DNA from: an uncultured Clostridia bacterium
Lineage (GTDB): Bacteria; Bacillota; Clostridia; Oscillospirales; Ruminococcaceae
Direction of reading: 5' to 3'
NCBI GenBank assembly: GCA_947381875.1
Contig: CANCXY010000184.1
Location: forward strand, 1-6,781
DNA: 6,781 nt
Made by a program: the position numbers and the translations under genes
The notes under the pieces: model-generated
Told to the model about the DNA's origin: nothing
The model's input: only the letters and a program-made list of their open reading frames with translations
Databases searched by the model: none
In this document: piece by piece, positions 6,356-6,781 of the stretch
Position numbering within the stretch: position 1 is the first letter of the stretch
How the letters are laid out: every line of letters begins with the position of its first letter

Positions 6356-6436
6356 GAGGCGCATGACTATCTGAAAGGCGTGATGAACGGCAAGACCGCC
6401 CTGCTTTGGGCCTTCATCAGACAGATAAAGTTCAAT
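6356..6436 (+). other. Junction after pdp with a ribosome binding site and aborted start
   Basis: Directly over the pdp stop lies TAGGAGG (6353-6359), then ATG at 6363, which reads Met-Thr-Ile-stop. This looks like the start of a lost downstream operon gene. The other reading, in frame with pdp after its stop, gives DYLKGVMNGKTALLWAF and stays open to 6538 over the opposite gene; it may be a scrap of some gene, but I cannot name it safely. TGATGAA (6381-6387) and TTCATCA (6413-6419) are complementary but far apart and not terminator-like. GC content falls sharply at about 6425. Confidence 0.4.
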
Positions 6437-6781
6437 TTACATATAGTTCTGAGCAAAAGATTGTTCTATGAACTCTTTAACTGCTTGTATATCTGCAAAT
6501 TTTTCGCACTTAGGAAATCCCTCAATATTCTGATGTGAATATGTTAAATGGAAAATATAATAAACATCTGTCCCCAATTCCTCGCTGGTAACGTATAAAA
6601 CATCATCATTAGATGTACATTTTGCAACTGCCCATATTTCTTTGTAATATAGAAAATGTCCTTCCCCAATCTCCTTTTTTAATTCTTTAACCAAAAACCC
6701 ATTTGATTGTGATAATGGCACCATATGCCAATTAAAATCATTGCCATATTTATCACCGAGTTCACAAAAAACTTCTTCAGC
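6437..6781 (-). CDS. Hypothetical protein, AT-rich, 5' end cut off by the window
   Basis: I do not recognise the family. The frame is open from the right edge, where position 6781 is the first base of a codon, to the TAA at 6437-6439, so at least 114 residues are present and the real start lies outside. A Met at 6724 is internal: the preceding codons read AEEVFCELGDKYGNDFNWH without a stop. The protein is acidic and aromatic-rich, with no membrane segment or signal peptide in view, and looks like a compact soluble alpha/beta domain ending in an amphipathic helix (AVKEFIEQSFAQNYM). One 60-base row counts about 32% GC against about 67% for a row of pdp. It converges on pdp. The composition and isolation recall the small cargo genes (immunity-type or phage proteins) of mobile elements, but that is only a guess. 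Confidence 0.75.
   Translation of the reverse strand, partial: AEEVFCELGDKYGNDFNWHMVPLSQSNGFLVKELKKEIGEGHFLYYKEIWAVAKCTSNDDVLYVTSEELGTDVYYIFHLTYSHQNIEGFPKCEKFADIQAVKEFIEQSFAQNYM

Noticed and set aside
6381..6419. TGATGAA/TTCATCA pair as the pdp terminator
   Set aside because: It has seven pairs across a 25-base loop and no T-run, too weak to call.
6356..6538. Plus-strand open frame after pdp (DYLKGVMNGKT...) as a gene
   Set aside because: It has no separate start with a ribosome binding site in that frame, and most of it is antisense to the AT-rich gene. It may be a remnant at most.
1..6781. CRISPR arrays, tRNA or rRNA genes, and insertion-sequence ends
   Set aside because: I found no regularly spaced repeats beyond the three-heptamer site, no cloverleaf-like segment and no transposase frame.

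Overview
The window looks like a chromosomal piece of a GC-rich Clostridia-type Firmicute, probably in or near the Oscillospiraceae/Ruminococcaceae. This rests on strong AAGGAGG-type ribosome binding sites, the style of the protein families (FtsX-type ABC permease, YafY/WYL regulator, Firmicute pyrimidine-nucleoside phosphorylase) and a cluster of GC-rich palindromes between genes. The assignment is inference; there is no rRNA or other marker here.

Layout. Almost everything left of 4750 is on the minus strand. Read in the direction of transcription it is: an OmpR-family response regulator (4750-4207), its sensor histidine kinase (4220-3229), a WYL-domain regulator (3208-2312), a ClbS/DfsB-family four-helix-bundle protein (2249-1708), an ABC transporter ATPase (1536-868) and an FtsX-type permease (871 to the left edge, cut off). 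From 4751 to 5017 is a divergent intergenic region with a promoter at each end and palindromes between. A complete pyrimidine-nucleoside phosphorylase gene (5018-6355) runs on the plus strand. After a sharp drop in GC at about 6425, an AT-rich gene of unknown function enters from the right edge on the minus strand (6781-6437).

How it fits together. Regulator-kinase-ATPase-permease is the familiar Firmicute module in which a two-component system senses a cell-envelope stress, often an antimicrobial peptide, and induces its own ABC exporter. A lower-GC pair (WYL regulator plus ClbS-like protein) sits between the kinase and the ATPase and looks like a later insertion. Upstream of the ATPase is a run of three GTGACA heptamers exactly 11 bp apart, the spacing bound by OmpR/PhoB-family regulators, so the transporter may have its own regulator-controlled promoter.

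Three of the six minus-strand genes are broken. The response regulator has lost roughly 45 codons of its receiver, including the phospho-acceptor Asp, and changes frame. The kinase is frameshifted at a run of five A just before the N box. The ClbS-like gene is frameshifted by one base. The ATPase, permease fragment, WYL regulator and phosphorylase are all open. The best reading is a decaying sensor/export locus that keeps its transporter; sequence error could explain the two small indels but hardly the receiver deletion. I see no clearly new biological system. The most interesting material is the regulatory DNA and the pattern of gene decay.
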